A DNA stretch of 64,000 nucleotides, taken from positions 2,170,001 to 2,234,000 of the forward strand of contig NZ_CP098805.1 in NCBI RefSeq assembly GCF_023821985.2, given 5' to 3'. This DNA is from Dyadobacter chenhuakuii. Lineage in GTDB: Bacteria; Bacteroidota; Bacteroidia; Cytophagales; Spirosomataceae. Position numbers and translations under genes: made by a program. The notes beneath the pieces were generated by a model. The model worked only from the letters and a program-made list of their open reading frames with translations. It had not been told where the DNA came from and searched no databases. Shown here one piece after another: positions 1-7,718 of the stretch. Each line of letters starts with the position of its first letter. The stretch's first letter is position 1.

Positions 1-582
1 CACAACGCCTTCCAGCTCGCGGCTGTCCCCTACTGTTGACATTACCACGCCGGTCAGTTTGTTTCCTTCTTGTTTGAGAAGCGCTACATTATCAGGCATT
101 TTGGCTTTGCTGAAAACCTGCAAATCCCATTTGCCGCTCAAATTGTGTTTGGTAGGCTGCTCTTTGCCTTTTTCTACAAAGCGATAATCCTTGCCATGCT
201 CGGCTGAAAATGGCAACGAATTCCCCCGGAAGCCAGGCACCAGGCTGCGGTATTCACCTGTAATCTTTCCGTCTGATTCCACCTTTGCGACCAATGCTGC
301 ATCATAAGTGTTCATTTTTACAAAAATCGAATCCGCGCCGATTTTTGTCACATGGAAATCGTCCCTTCGTGAGCCGTTCAGCAGCGTCAGGATCGGATCC
401 TTTGCGTTTTTAGCATTGTACTCGAAATTGAATGGAATGTGTGTTTCGCTAATTACAAACTCCCCGCGCCAGATACCCTGCTTGGGCGATTTAGCACCAG
501 GCTTGTCTGCCGTTGCTGCAAAACTGCTTAAAAGCGTGGCACCTGCCAAAGCCACAACCTTGATCTTGTCGTTGATTTTCAT
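1..582 (-). CDS. Partial secreted TlpA-like protein (N-terminal 194 residues)
   Basis: The reading frame is open from an ATG at 582 to the window edge, so only the N-terminal 194 residues are seen. It starts MKINDKIKVVALAGATLLSS, a signal peptide, followed by a beta-rich segment with GIWRGEFVISETHIPFNFEY, LTLLNGSRRDDFHV and a repeated KLTGVV type of strand. This is how the N-terminal domain of many Bacteroidota TlpA-family disulfide reductases looks, with the thioredoxin domain placed after roughly residue 230, here outside the window. The catalytic CxxC is therefore not visible and the family call is inferred from the N-terminal domain only. It is divergent from the membrane protein at 874. 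Confidence 0.65.
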   Translation of the reverse strand, partial: MKINDKIKVVALAGATLLSSFAATADKPGAKSPKQGIWRGEFVISETHIPFNFEYNAKNAKDPILTLLNGSRRDDFHVTKIGADSIFVKMNTYDAALVAKVESDGKITGEYRSLVPGFRGNSLPFSAEHGKDYRFVEKGKEQPTKHNLSGKWDLQVFSKAKMPDNVALLKQEGNKLTGVVMSTVGDSRELEGVV

Positions 583-755
583 ACAACTTGTGTTGTTAAA
601 ATGGATAATAGTTAACATATATTCTTGCCAGACAAGCTGAAAGAATCCTCACTGGACCGGAAACATTTGCAGGATTTTTTCCGGTATAATTGTTAACCTA
701 TCAAAGGTGGTTTTTAAAAGGTCGTCGTTAGACTTGTACAAATGTAGATCACATC

Positions 756-781
756 TCTATTAAATTTGTAGACTTAATAGA
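756..781. promoter_or_regulatory. Palindromic operator-like site with TAnnTTTG box
   Basis: TCTATTAA (756-763) and TTAATAGA (774-781) form an 8-bp inverted repeat with a 10-bp spacer. It overlaps a TAAATTTG box (761-768), the form of the Bacteroidota -7 element. The right half contains TAGACTTAATA (769-779), an 11-mer that recurs at 2587-2597 just before the YceI gene. The site lies in the divergent region between the TlpA-like gene and the DoxX-like gene. A common regulator for both sites is an inference. Confidence 0.45.
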
Positions 782-873
782 ATAATTCGATTTCATACCA
801 CCAAACGGATTGCACAGCAAAAGTCTGCCTTCTACTTTTGTCAGCGTCAATTCATTCACATTTCATTTTTACA

Positions 874-2184
874 ATGTCATTACCGAAAGCACCTTCGGCG
901 TTTCCCAGCTGGAAAACGCGCGAAAAGATTGCATTGCGCGCCGCGCTGATTTATGCTGTTATTAGCACAGTACCCTTTACGCCTGAATTCTACCAACAGG
1001 ATTTCGACGCAGGTTTCAATGTAAATTCCTACAAATTCCGATGGCTGGATGCGCTCTCGCAAAACAAGCCCTGGTTTTTCGAGAGTCAGGAAGGCAAGAA
1101 CTACACGGGATGGTTCGTCACAGTCGTCATATGCCTGCTGGCAGGATGGGCTTGGGACCGGCTCGACAGAAAGCGCATTGATTTTGAGAAGCTGTATTAC
1201 TGGTTTTACACCGCGGCGCGCTATGGCATTGCGCTGAGAATGTCCTGGTTTGCTTGGGCGAAAGTGTTTCCGGTGCAAATGCCGTTTCCGACAATCAGTC
1301 AGCTGAACACCAACCTGGGCGATTTCACTCCGGGTAAGTTATATTGGCTGACCACCGGCGTATCGCCGTTTTTTGAAGTTTTCGCGGGATTTTTCGAGCT
1401 GGCGGCAACGCTTTTTATCCTTTTCCGGCGGACTACCACACTCGGGGCCCTGATGATGGTGGCTATTTTGGTGCCGATCTGGTTTGTTAACATTGGTTAC
1501 GACGCGGGTGTGGAGCTTGCGAGTTTGCACATTCTCACGCTTTCGCTGATGCTTTTGGTGCGGGATGGCAAACGGTTTTATGAAATTTTAATTGAGCACA
1601 AGGCTGTTGCACTGACATATGTGCCAAAGATCACCTTTGCCCAAAATTGGAAGAATAGCGCCCTTCTTGCGTTCAAATATGCATTCATTTTCCTGTTCAT
1701 CATTCATCGCGGTTACAGTTACGGGACCTTGTATGCGAGTGGCAAGACCTTCAAACTTCCCTTGGATGATGGACTTGCCGGATTTAGCGGGTTCTATCAC
1801 GTGGCTGATTTTAAGCTGAATAGCAACACAATCCCGGATGCGATTGGAGACACCACGCGCTGGCAGAATGTCGTATTCGAGAAGTTCAATTCCATCAGCA
1901 TTAAAATTGACAAGCCTTTCAAGCTCAACACGAAGAATTCAATCCGGACCACGGAGTATTACGGCAATATCGGCCGGTATTATTATGGGTATTCTGCCGA
2001 TACGATCCATAAGTTGTTGGTATTAAGAAACCGCGCTGACACGTCGAGCAAGCTTCTTTTGAGGTATGAAAGAGTTGATCCAAACAAAATTCTTTTGTCA
2101 GGGACAAACGAAGCGAAAGACTCGATTTACGTTGTTTTGAATAAGATTAACAAGAAATATCCCCTTGAAGAAAAGCGCAAATAG
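874..2184 (+). CDS. DoxX-like multi-pass membrane protein
   Basis: About 436 residues with several hydrophobic segments in the first 260 residues (around ALIYAVISTVPF, TGWFVTVVICLLAGWAW, FFEVFAGFFELAATLFILF, LGALMMVAILVPIWFVNIGY, ILTLSLMLLVRD), one more near 285, then a soluble C-terminal domain. The pattern of a four-helix bundle with FFEVFAGFFELAATL is that of DoxX/MauE-like membrane proteins found in Bacteroidota; their substrate is mostly unknown. The frame opens with TTG at 838, but ATG 874 (MSLPKAPSAFPSWKTREK) gives a more natural N-terminus directly before the first helix, so it was chosen. It is divergent from the TlpA-like gene, and a palindrome lies between them. Confidence 0.7.
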   Translation: MSLPKAPSAFPSWKTREKIALRAALIYAVISTVPFTPEFYQQDFDAGFNVNSYKFRWLDALSQNKPWFFESQEGKNYTGWFVTVVICLLAGWAWDRLDRKRIDFEKLYYWFYTAARYGIALRMSWFAWAKVFPVQMPFPTISQLNTNLGDFTPGKLYWLTTGVSPFFEVFAGFFELAATLFILFRRTTTLGALMMVAILVPIWFVNIGYDAGVELASLHILTLSLMLLVRDGKRFYEILIEHKAVALTYVPKITFAQNWKNSALLAFKYAFIFLFIIHRGYSYGTLYASGKTFKLPLDDGLAGFSGFYHVADFKLNSNTIPDAIGDTTRWQNVVFEKFNSISIKIDKPFKLNTKNSIRTTEYYGNIGRYYYGYSADTIHKLLVLRNRADTSSKLLLRYERVDPNKILLSGTNEAKDSIYVVLNKINKKYPLEEKRK

Positions 2185-2237
2185 CATTAGGCGACGCATT
2201 TCCTGGTGGCATGATCTCGAAATAATACTATTGAGTT

Positions 2238-2269
2238 TTGACATTCCGCAAAAGATGACTTTACCTTTG
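2238..2269 (+). promoter_or_regulatory. Promoter upstream of the SAM riboswitch
   Basis: TTG at 2238-2240 and TACCTTTG at 2262-2269 match the Bacteroidota -33/-7 pair (TTG and TAnnTTTG) with a 21-nt gap. The transcript would start just before the riboswitch at about 2308. Confidence 0.55.
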
Positions 2270-2307
2270 CATCGTCTTACGATTACTACCTGCAAAGTAA
2301 AAGTGGA

Positions 2308-2392
2308 TTTATAAAGAAAGAGGGAGAGACAGGCTCGGCGAACTCTTAGCAACTTTCCAGGGTGGAATCAGTGCTAACCTGCCTAACATTTT
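2308..2392 (+). ncRNA. SAM riboswitch (S-box, SAM-I type)
   Basis: The stretch carries the S-box core in order: GAGGGAGAGACAGGCTC, then GCGAACTCTTAGCAAC, a small hairpin TTTCCAgggTGGAA, and AGTGCTAACCTGCC. These correspond to the conserved GA..GGC, AGCAAC and GGUGCUAA elements of the SAM-I class. A promoter lies directly upstream. The next coding sequence is a 25-codon ORF, not a methionine gene; the nearest long gene is YceI 225 bp further on. Exact boundaries are approximate. Confidence 0.72.
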
Positions 2393-2415
2393 TAGGAACT
2401 ATAAATTTACAAATC

Positions 2416-2493
2416 ATGTCCAGAAAAAGCATCCAAATCCGCCCGGTCCCCTGCGCAACCAAATGTTGTCCTGAGGACAAATGGAGAAGCTAA
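2416..2493 (+). CDS. Short Cys-containing ORF after the SAM riboswitch (25 aa)
   Basis: ATG at 2416 lies 24 nt after the riboswitch core and opens a 25-codon frame to TAA at 2493. It contains RPVPCATKCCPEDKW, so three cysteines in five residues, and a basic N-terminus MSRKSIQ. I do not recognise the family. Being the first ORF downstream of a SAM sensor, it may be a sulfur-responsive leader peptide or a small thiol or metal-binding protein. It is too short to be called by ordinary gene finders; whether it is translated is inference. Confidence 0.4.
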   Translation: MSRKSIQIRPVPCATKCCPEDKWRS

Positions 2494-2571
2494 TCAGCTT
2501 AAACTGAGTAATCGTGTCTACCGAACATTAAAACGCCTATTCGCGTTCGATAGCATTATTTTATCACATTT

Positions 2572-2597
2572 AGTCTACAAAACCAATAGACTTAATA
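2572..2597. promoter_or_regulatory. Operator-like inverted repeat upstream of YceI gene
   Basis: AGTCTA (2572-2577) and TAGACT (2587-2592) form an inverted repeat with a 9-nt spacer, continued to the right by TAATA. TAGACTTAATA is shared with the palindrome at 756-781. It ends 20 bp before the YceI start codon, close enough to control that gene on its own, separately from the riboswitch. Confidence 0.4.
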
Positions 2598-2617
2598 TTT
2601 TAACCATTCAATTTATT

Positions 2618-3244
2618 ATGAAAAAGACCATTTTATCCGCATTGTCGCTCGCTACACTTGGCTTGGCATCTTTCACAAATACTGTAAAAGAAAATCCGTA
2701 CACAGTAGACACACAGAAAAGCAAGCTGGTATGGAATGCTAAAAAAGTAACCGGCGAGCATTCGGGCCTGGTTCCCATCAAGAGCGGCACGTTACTGGTA
2801 GACGCTGGAAAATTAAAGGGCGGCAACTTTGAAATCGATCTGAAAGATCTCACAGTAACTGACCTGAAAGACCCTGAATACAACAAAAAACTGACCACAC
2901 ACCTGAAAGGCGAGGACTTTTTTGCTGTCGAGAAACATCCAACCGGCAAGTTAAATATCACCTCAGTAACGCCCTCCGGTGCAAATAAATACAATGTGAA
3001 AGGTAAGCTGACGATCAAAGGCATTACCGAGGATGTTGCATTTCCGGCAGAGGTGACTACAACAGGGAAAAACCTGACAGCTAATGCGAAGATCACGATT
3101 GACCGCACCAAATACGGCATCAAGTATAATTCCAAAACTTTCTTTTCCGCGATTGGCGACAAAGCAATTGACGATACTTTCAACCTGGACGTCTCGCTTA
3201 TTGCAACAGAATCTGCTTCTACAACCAAGGCTAGCGTGAAGTGA
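2618..3244 (+). CDS. YceI family periplasmic lipid-binding-type protein
   Basis: 208 residues. A signal peptide (MKKTILSALSLATLGLASF) is followed by a YceI domain from about residue 28: YTVDTQKSKLVWNAKKVTGEH, SGTLLVDAGKLKGGNFEIDL, then VKGKLTIKGITEDVAFPAEV and a final GDKAIDDTFNLDVSL. YceI proteins form a lipocalin-like barrel that holds long isoprenoid or lipid-like ligands in the periplasm. The length is typical. It follows a SAM riboswitch, a short Cys ORF and an operator-like repeat, so its expression may be tied to sulfur or SAM status; that link is inferred from position only. Confidence 0.9.
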   Translation: MKKTILSALSLATLGLASFTNTVKENPYTVDTQKSKLVWNAKKVTGEHSGLVPIKSGTLLVDAGKLKGGNFEIDLKDLTVTDLKDPEYNKKLTTHLKGEDFFAVEKHPTGKLNITSVTPSGANKYNVKGKLTIKGITEDVAFPAEVTTTGKNLTANAKITIDRTKYGIKYNSKTFFSAIGDKAIDDTFNLDVSLIATESASTTKASVK

Positions 3245-3273
3245 TATTGCCTCTTGTTGTACTATAACATTGC

Positions 3274-3404
3274 TTCTGATTTGGCGACGGAGGGATGACG
3301 GGTTTACTTGTCAAGTCAGCATGTGCAGGAATTCGGACAGGAACTGCAGGCTCCCCAGCCCGAAGAATGGACATCGCTGCGATTCCGTCGTCACCAAATC
3401 AGAA
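3274..3404. other. Structured intergenic element closed by an 18-bp stem
   Basis: TTCTGATTTGG (3274-3284) pairs perfectly with CCAAATCAGAA (3394-3404), and CGACGGA (3285-3291) with TCCGTCG (3384-3390), leaving a 3-nt bulge TCA (3391-3393). The 92-nt interior can form further pairing (ATTCGG with CCGAAGAAT). It lies between YceI and the TonB receptor and has no ORF of note. It matches none of the riboswitches, SRP RNA or tmRNA signatures I know. Direction is not certain; a + transcript would be a leader of the receptor gene. Confidence 0.5.
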
Positions 3405-3487
3405 CACCAATTACTAACGTATAAAGTTGTGCGTTATTAGGGTTCCATGCGGGCTATCGTCAGATGAAGCCATAAACACCTCTTTGA

Positions 3488-6241
3488 ATGAAAAGATATA
3501 TTCTACTATTATTTGTATTTGCCGCCTTTAAATCTTTCGCCCAGCAGCGCATACTGAACGGAAAAGTAACAGATGCCGTGAGCGGCGAAGCGTTGCCAGG
3601 TGTAAATGTGTCGGTAAAAGGCACCAGGCAAGGCACGCTGACTGATGCAGACGGAAAATATGCATTGAACCTGATCAAAGGGGAAACACTAGTGTTTTCA
3701 TTCGTCGGCTTTTCCGCGCAAGAAGCTAAAATATCAGCTGAAAATCAATACGATATCAGTCTGCAACCTAGCTCGCAGCAGTTAGGCGAAGTGCAAGTGG
3801 TGGGTTCCAGAAATGCGAACCGCACCAAGCTGGATTCTCCGGTTCCGGTCGATGTGATCGATTTGAAACCACTTTTGGAATCAGCGCCGCAGGTCAGCAT
3901 TACACAGCTTTTACAATATGTTTCACCTTCGTTTCATTCGGTAAATGGCAGCAATGCCGGTGATGCCGGTTCTGCGCTGAACCTCTCACAACTAAGGGGT
4001 TTGGGCGTGGATCAGGTGCTGGTTTTGGTGAATGGAAAACGGCGGCACAAAAGTTCAAACATCAACTGGGGCGGGCTTGGAAACGGGGCCACAGGTTATG
4101 ATCTGAATTCGATTCCGACCGCCGCCATCCAGCGCGTTGAGATCCTCCGTGACGGGGCAGCTGCGCAATATGGTTCGGACGCAATTGCAGGCGTTATCAA
4201 TATTGTTTTGAACAAAACAACTGAACAACTGACACTTAGCTCAACGGCCAGCACCCGGCGAAGAGGAGACGGAACCACCACCCGCACGAATGCAAACTAC
4301 GGATTCGCACTGGGCAAAACAGGCGGTTACCTGAATGCAACCGCGGAATTCGCCACGCAGGCCATTGCGCTTTTACCTGGAAATGATCATGCCGGCTTAT
4401 ACTTGGGCCCTATTTACGGCGGCGGTGCCAACACCCGGAATTACGACGCGATATACACCAAAGAAATCGACGAGGAAATCCTAAAAAACAGGGGAATAGA
4501 CAGGCACTTTTTTGACCGTCGAGGCGGCGGTTCCAACAAGGCCAAAGATGCATTGCTATTCTTTAATGCGGCTGTGCCTTTGCGACAAAATGCGGAAGTA
4601 TATGCATTTGGCGGCATTAGTCACCGCAATTCCCAATTCACCGCCGTGTTCCGACTGCCGGGCTGGACTGAGCGGAACAATGCATTCCTCTACCCTGATG
4701 GATTTTTACCGGCCATGGAAAACATCATCACCGATAAGTCCCTGGCGGTGGGTGTGAAAGGCAAGATCCAGGATTGGGACGTGGACATTTCGAATGTTTA
4801 TGGCAAAAACGACTTTGGGAATGTGATTACCAATTCGTTGAATGCCAGCCTCGGCCTAAAAACGCCCAGGACGTTTGATGCGGGCAGCTATAATGCAAGC
4901 CAGAATACGGGCAGCATCGACATCAGCCGTTATTTTGACCGAGCCTTAAAAGGAATCAATGTTGCCTTTGGCGCGCAATATCGCGTGGAAACTTACCAGA
5001 TCGTTGCTGGTGAGTCCGCTTCTTATTCAAAAGCAGATTTGCGAACGGTTTATGGACTTGATACAACAGGAACAGGCATTGTTTATAACACCAATGAGGG
5101 TCAAATCGGTCTGAATGGTCTCTCGCCGGGTTCGCAGATCCACGCTGGTTTCCGGCCTGAAAATGCTGTGAATGTAAACCGTTCCGTGCTGGCAGGTTAC
5201 GCGGATCTCGAGGCAAATATTACGACAAACTGGCTTGTTTCAGGGGCGCTGCGCCTGGAAAGCTTCTCCGGGCTGGGCAATGTAACAACCTATAAAATTG
5301 CTTCGAAATACAAGATTGCCGACTGGCTGGGCATTCGCGGCTCGCATAATACAGGCTTCCGCGCTCCGGATCTTGCTCAATATTATTATACTGAAACCTC
5401 AACCAGTTTTCAGCAGGGCCGCGCAATCGATCAGGTGACAGCTTCTAACCAAAGCGCCGCTACCCGAGCGCTCGGCATTCCTACTTTAACGCCTGAAAAG
5501 TCAAAGGGATACACATTGGGGATCACTTCTCAGCCGCTGAAAAACGTTGAATTTACGGCAGATGCTTATTGGGTGGATGTCAATAACCGGGTCGGAAACA
5601 CGGGAAATTTTTCGGCGACCGACGTCAATTTGCCGCTCGAAGTACGCAGCCTTTTTGTGCAAACGGGCACGACCCAGGCTAAGTTTTTCTATAACTCGTT
5701 TAGTACTAGAACAAAGGGATTGGAACTCACGGGAAGTTACCGCACGCCGTTCCGAAGCGGAGGACTGACGTTTTTGCTGGGGGCCAATTTTGTAAAGAAT
5801 GAGGTTGTCAGCGTGAATACGCCGAAAGGTCTGGAAGCATACCGCTACATTATTTTCAACGATGGAGAAAAAGCGCGGGTAACTTCTCACATTCCCGGAA
5901 CGAAAGTGAATTTACAGGGAAGTTACAAGGTTGGCAAACTGACTTATATGGTGCGCGGCATTTACTTCGGCTCAGTTACAACGGCATTGGCATTGAATGC
6001 AACATTTCCCAGACCGGACTATTTCTTCCAAAAGCTCAACCCGATCTGGGTCGTGGACGCCTCTGTGGCTTACTCCTTTACAAAATCCATCCAGGCAGTC
6101 ATTGGTGTAAATAACGCCTTCAATGAGCTGGGCGATTATTCTGACCCAAAACTCTCAGCATTGAACAACCCATCCATTGTTGGCCTGCAAAACGGAAGCG
6201 CTGGCATTCAGCCATTTATCCGGATCACAGCTCGACTTTAA
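3488..6241 (+). CDS. TonB-dependent receptor with carboxypeptidase-like N-domain
   Basis: 917 residues. Signal peptide MKRYILLLFVFAAFKSFAQQ, then a carboxypeptidase-D regulatory-like domain (about 22-105, GKVTDAVSGEALPGVNVSVKGT, YALNLIKGETLVFSFVGF), then a plug domain (about 115-255, QLRGLGVDQVLVLVNGKRRH, RVEILRDGAAAQYGSDAIAG) and a long beta-barrel ending in RITARL. It sits in the outer membrane and imports a ligand with TonB energy. There is no SusD partner, so it is not a classical glycan pair; the following DUF4397 lipoprotein starts 25 bp downstream and is probably cotranscribed. The ligand cannot be read from the sequence. Confidence 0.92.
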   Translation: MKRYILLLFVFAAFKSFAQQRILNGKVTDAVSGEALPGVNVSVKGTRQGTLTDADGKYALNLIKGETLVFSFVGFSAQEAKISAENQYDISLQPSSQQLGEVQVVGSRNANRTKLDSPVPVDVIDLKPLLESAPQVSITQLLQYVSPSFHSVNGSNAGDAGSALNLSQLRGLGVDQVLVLVNGKRRHKSSNINWGGLGNGATGYDLNSIPTAAIQRVEILRDGAAAQYGSDAIAGVINIVLNKTTEQLTLSSTASTRRRGDGTTTRTNANYGFALGKTGGYLNATAEFATQAIALLPGNDHAGLYLGPIYGGGANTRNYDAIYTKEIDEEILKNRGIDRHFFDRRGGGSNKAKDALLFFNAAVPLRQNAEVYAFGGISHRNSQFTAVFRLPGWTERNNAFLYPDGFLPAMENIITDKSLAVGVKGKIQDWDVDISNVYGKNDFGNVITNSLNASLGLKTPRTFDAGSYNASQNTGSIDISRYFDRALKGINVAFGAQYRVETYQIVAGESASYSKADLRTVYGLDTTGTGIVYNTNEGQIGLNGLSPGSQIHAGFRPENAVNVNRSVLAGYADLEANITTNWLVSGALRLESFSGLGNVTTYKIASKYKIADWLGIRGSHNTGFRAPDLAQYYYTETSTSFQQGRAIDQVTASNQSAATRALGIPTLTPEKSKGYTLGITSQPLKNVEFTADAYWVDVNNRVGNTGNFSATDVNLPLEVRSLFVQTGTTQAKFFYNSFSTRTKGLELTGSYRTPFRSGGLTFLLGANFVKNEVVSVNTPKGLEAYRYIIFNDGEKARVTSHIPGTKVNLQGSYKVGKLTYMVRGIYFGSVTTALALNATFPRPDYFFQKLNPIWVVDASVAYSFTKSIQAVIGVNNAFNELGDYSDPKLSALNNPSIVGLQNGSAGIQPFIRITARL

Positions 6242-6266
6242 CACCCAAATTCATCTCTTCGAACTT

Positions 6267-7061
6267 ATGATATCCACATTGTCTTTTTCAAAACGCCTGC
6301 TGCTGCTCTTCGCCGCAACAGCAACATTAGCTAGCTGCAAAGACACCAGTTACCTGGACATCGACGCGGCAAAACGCCCGCCACTGAGCGCCTACATTAG
6401 TTTTGTCAATGCAAGACCCGTCAACTCCGCCCTCAGTTTCTGGACATTTACGGATAAGATTACGCCAACGCCCGTCGCCGTCAACAAGGCTTCTGACTAT
6501 TACCCCACCGTTTTCGGCAATGTGCAAATCAATTTTACCGAAGGCACCAACACAAGCTATAAAGCCTCGTACCAATTCGGTAACAGCGCAACATTCACTG
6601 CAACCGGCAGGCCCAACGGCCCGATCGCCACATTTTATCACACGGTAATCGCAGCCCGAACAGAGAATAACAAGTCGGATTCGCTGATCCTTTTTTACGA
6701 CGATCTGAAAGCGCCGGAGGCGGGCAAGGCCAAGCTGCGATTCGTAAATCTGTCGCCGGGCGCGGGCACATTGAATGTGTTGAGTAACGGGAAAGCCTTA
6801 TTCAGCAACGTCGCTTATGGCCGTGCTGCCAACTCTGCCTTGTCGGGAGAAGCATTCAGCGCCTGGTCGCTGGGGCCATTTCAAAGTATCAACCCAGGTC
6901 CTCACGCGCTGACATTATCAAACACTGCGAACGGAACTACGCTCGGCGCAGTGGGTAATTTCAATCTGGAAGCCGGGAAAATTTATACGGTATTTACAAG
7001 CGGGCTCGTCCAGGGCAGCCCAAACCTGGCTTTCAATATTTTGGAGCATCCGGTGAAGTAG
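6267..7061 (+). CDS. DUF4397 domain lipoprotein
   Basis: 264 residues starting at ATG 6267 (MISTLSFSKRLLLLFAATAT), which gives a clean lipoprotein signal with lipobox LASC; the frame is open further upstream inside the receptor gene but that is overlap only. The mature protein has AYISFVNARPVNSALSFW and KLRFVNLSPGAGTLNVLSNG, LGPFQSINPGPHALTLS and IYTVFTSGLVQGSP, the pattern of DUF4397, a surface or periplasmic domain of unknown role. It lies 25 bp after the TonB receptor, so it is likely a surface partner in the same operon. Confidence 0.8.
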   Translation: MISTLSFSKRLLLLFAATATLASCKDTSYLDIDAAKRPPLSAYISFVNARPVNSALSFWTFTDKITPTPVAVNKASDYYPTVFGNVQINFTEGTNTSYKASYQFGNSATFTATGRPNGPIATFYHTVIAARTENNKSDSLILFYDDLKAPEAGKAKLRFVNLSPGAGTLNVLSNGKALFSNVAYGRAANSALSGEAFSAWSLGPFQSINPGPHALTLSNTANGTTLGAVGNFNLEAGKIYTVFTSGLVQGSPNLAFNILEHPVK

Positions 7062-7120
7062 CTGATTGATAGCTCCCTGCTAAACCGATTTTGTTTGTAG
7101 CGGAGATTAAATTAGCTGTT

Positions 7121-7333
7121 TCAGACCTCATATCTTCTACTAACTTTCTGGCAACGAAGGTATCGTAGATAATTTTCAATTTTGGTCAGTTCCTTGAAAA
7201 AGCTTGTCGCCGGCTTATCTCCATAGATCGGGGAACTGACCATTCCGTCCGCTGAAAATAAACTCACTATCTGCTCAACAGCGCCATTTGAGAGATATTC
7301 AATGTATTTCGTTGCTACTTCACTTTTTGTCAT
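7121..7333 (-). pseudogene. NTF2/SnoaL-like gene with central deletion
   Basis: The first 45 residues (MTKSEVATKYIEYLSNGAVE, QIVSLFSADGMVSSPIYGDK, FFKELTK) are a normal N-terminus of a nuclear-transport-factor-2/SnoaL-like protein, a cone-shaped fold of about 120 residues. The remaining codons are out of frame: read in a neighbouring frame, the same DNA gives KIIYDTFVARKLVEDMRSE, which looks like the true C-terminal helix. So about 60 middle residues appear lost with a frameshift at the joint. Not functional as it stands. Confidence 0.6.
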
Positions 7334-7423
7334 GATTCATTTTTAGGGGTTAAGTATATAGCAAAAGTAGGATACGCTGGGAAACATTAAAATCCAAAGG
7401 AGCGATTCTGAATTTTGGAGTAA

Positions 7424-7654
7424 GTTGCGGCTACCGGGCACGAGGAATTGCGTGCTTACTCACTGCGGCAATGGCAAGAAATTGATCCCGCTGTCGAACC
7501 CATTTCATTTGATACAAAGCCGGACGGCCGGATCGCGATCAAAGTCCGTCAAATCATAAAGGATTTGGACGGTCAAGTTTTAAGCGACACGCTCTTATTT
7601 CATGTCTATACTTTTGGAAGAGGAAAGGTGCGGGCGATGGCAATTGAGCATTAG
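7424..7654 (+). pseudogene. C-terminal fragment of an NTF2/SnoaL-like protein
   Basis: After a stop at 7421 the frame reads VAATGHEELRAYSLRQWQEI, then PISFDTKPDGRIAIKVRQII, KDLDGQVLSDTLLFHVYTFG and GKVRAMAIEH. This is the last half of an NTF2-like protein (paired long beta strands ending in a short amphipathic strand). There is no plausible ATG start and the N-terminal helices are missing. A TTG at 7448 could start a 68-residue product, but the fold would be incomplete. It is a different paralogue from the fragment at 7121-7333. Confidence 0.55.
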
Positions 7655-7674
7655 TTTAAGCTTTTAATGATTTT

Positions 7675-7702
7675 TGAAATTTTGTATCTTACCAAAATTT
7701 CA
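7675..7702. promoter_or_regulatory. Perfect 10-bp inverted repeat before the HEPN-MNT gene
   Basis: TGAAATTTTG (7675-7684) and CAAAATTTCA (7693-7702) are perfect inverted repeats around the 8-nt spacer TATCTTAC. The right arm ends 16 bp before the ATG at 7719. The position suits an operator, for instance for autoregulation as is common for toxin-antitoxin type genes. Confidence 0.55.
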
Positions 7703-7718
7703 GAAACCCCACACACAA

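Noticed and set aside
880..1278. Antisense frame inside the DoxX-like gene
   Set aside because: The + frame has consistent transmembrane helices; the minus frame is basic and Cys/Arg-rich as shadows usually are.
2608..3228. Antisense frame of 206 codons over YceI
   Set aside because: It is the mirror of a clear YceI gene with a signal peptide and family motifs; the antisense translation has none.
3274..3404. Cobalamin, TPP, FMN or SRP RNA for the stem element
   Set aside because: The conserved sequence boxes of these classes are absent; only the long closing stem is certain.
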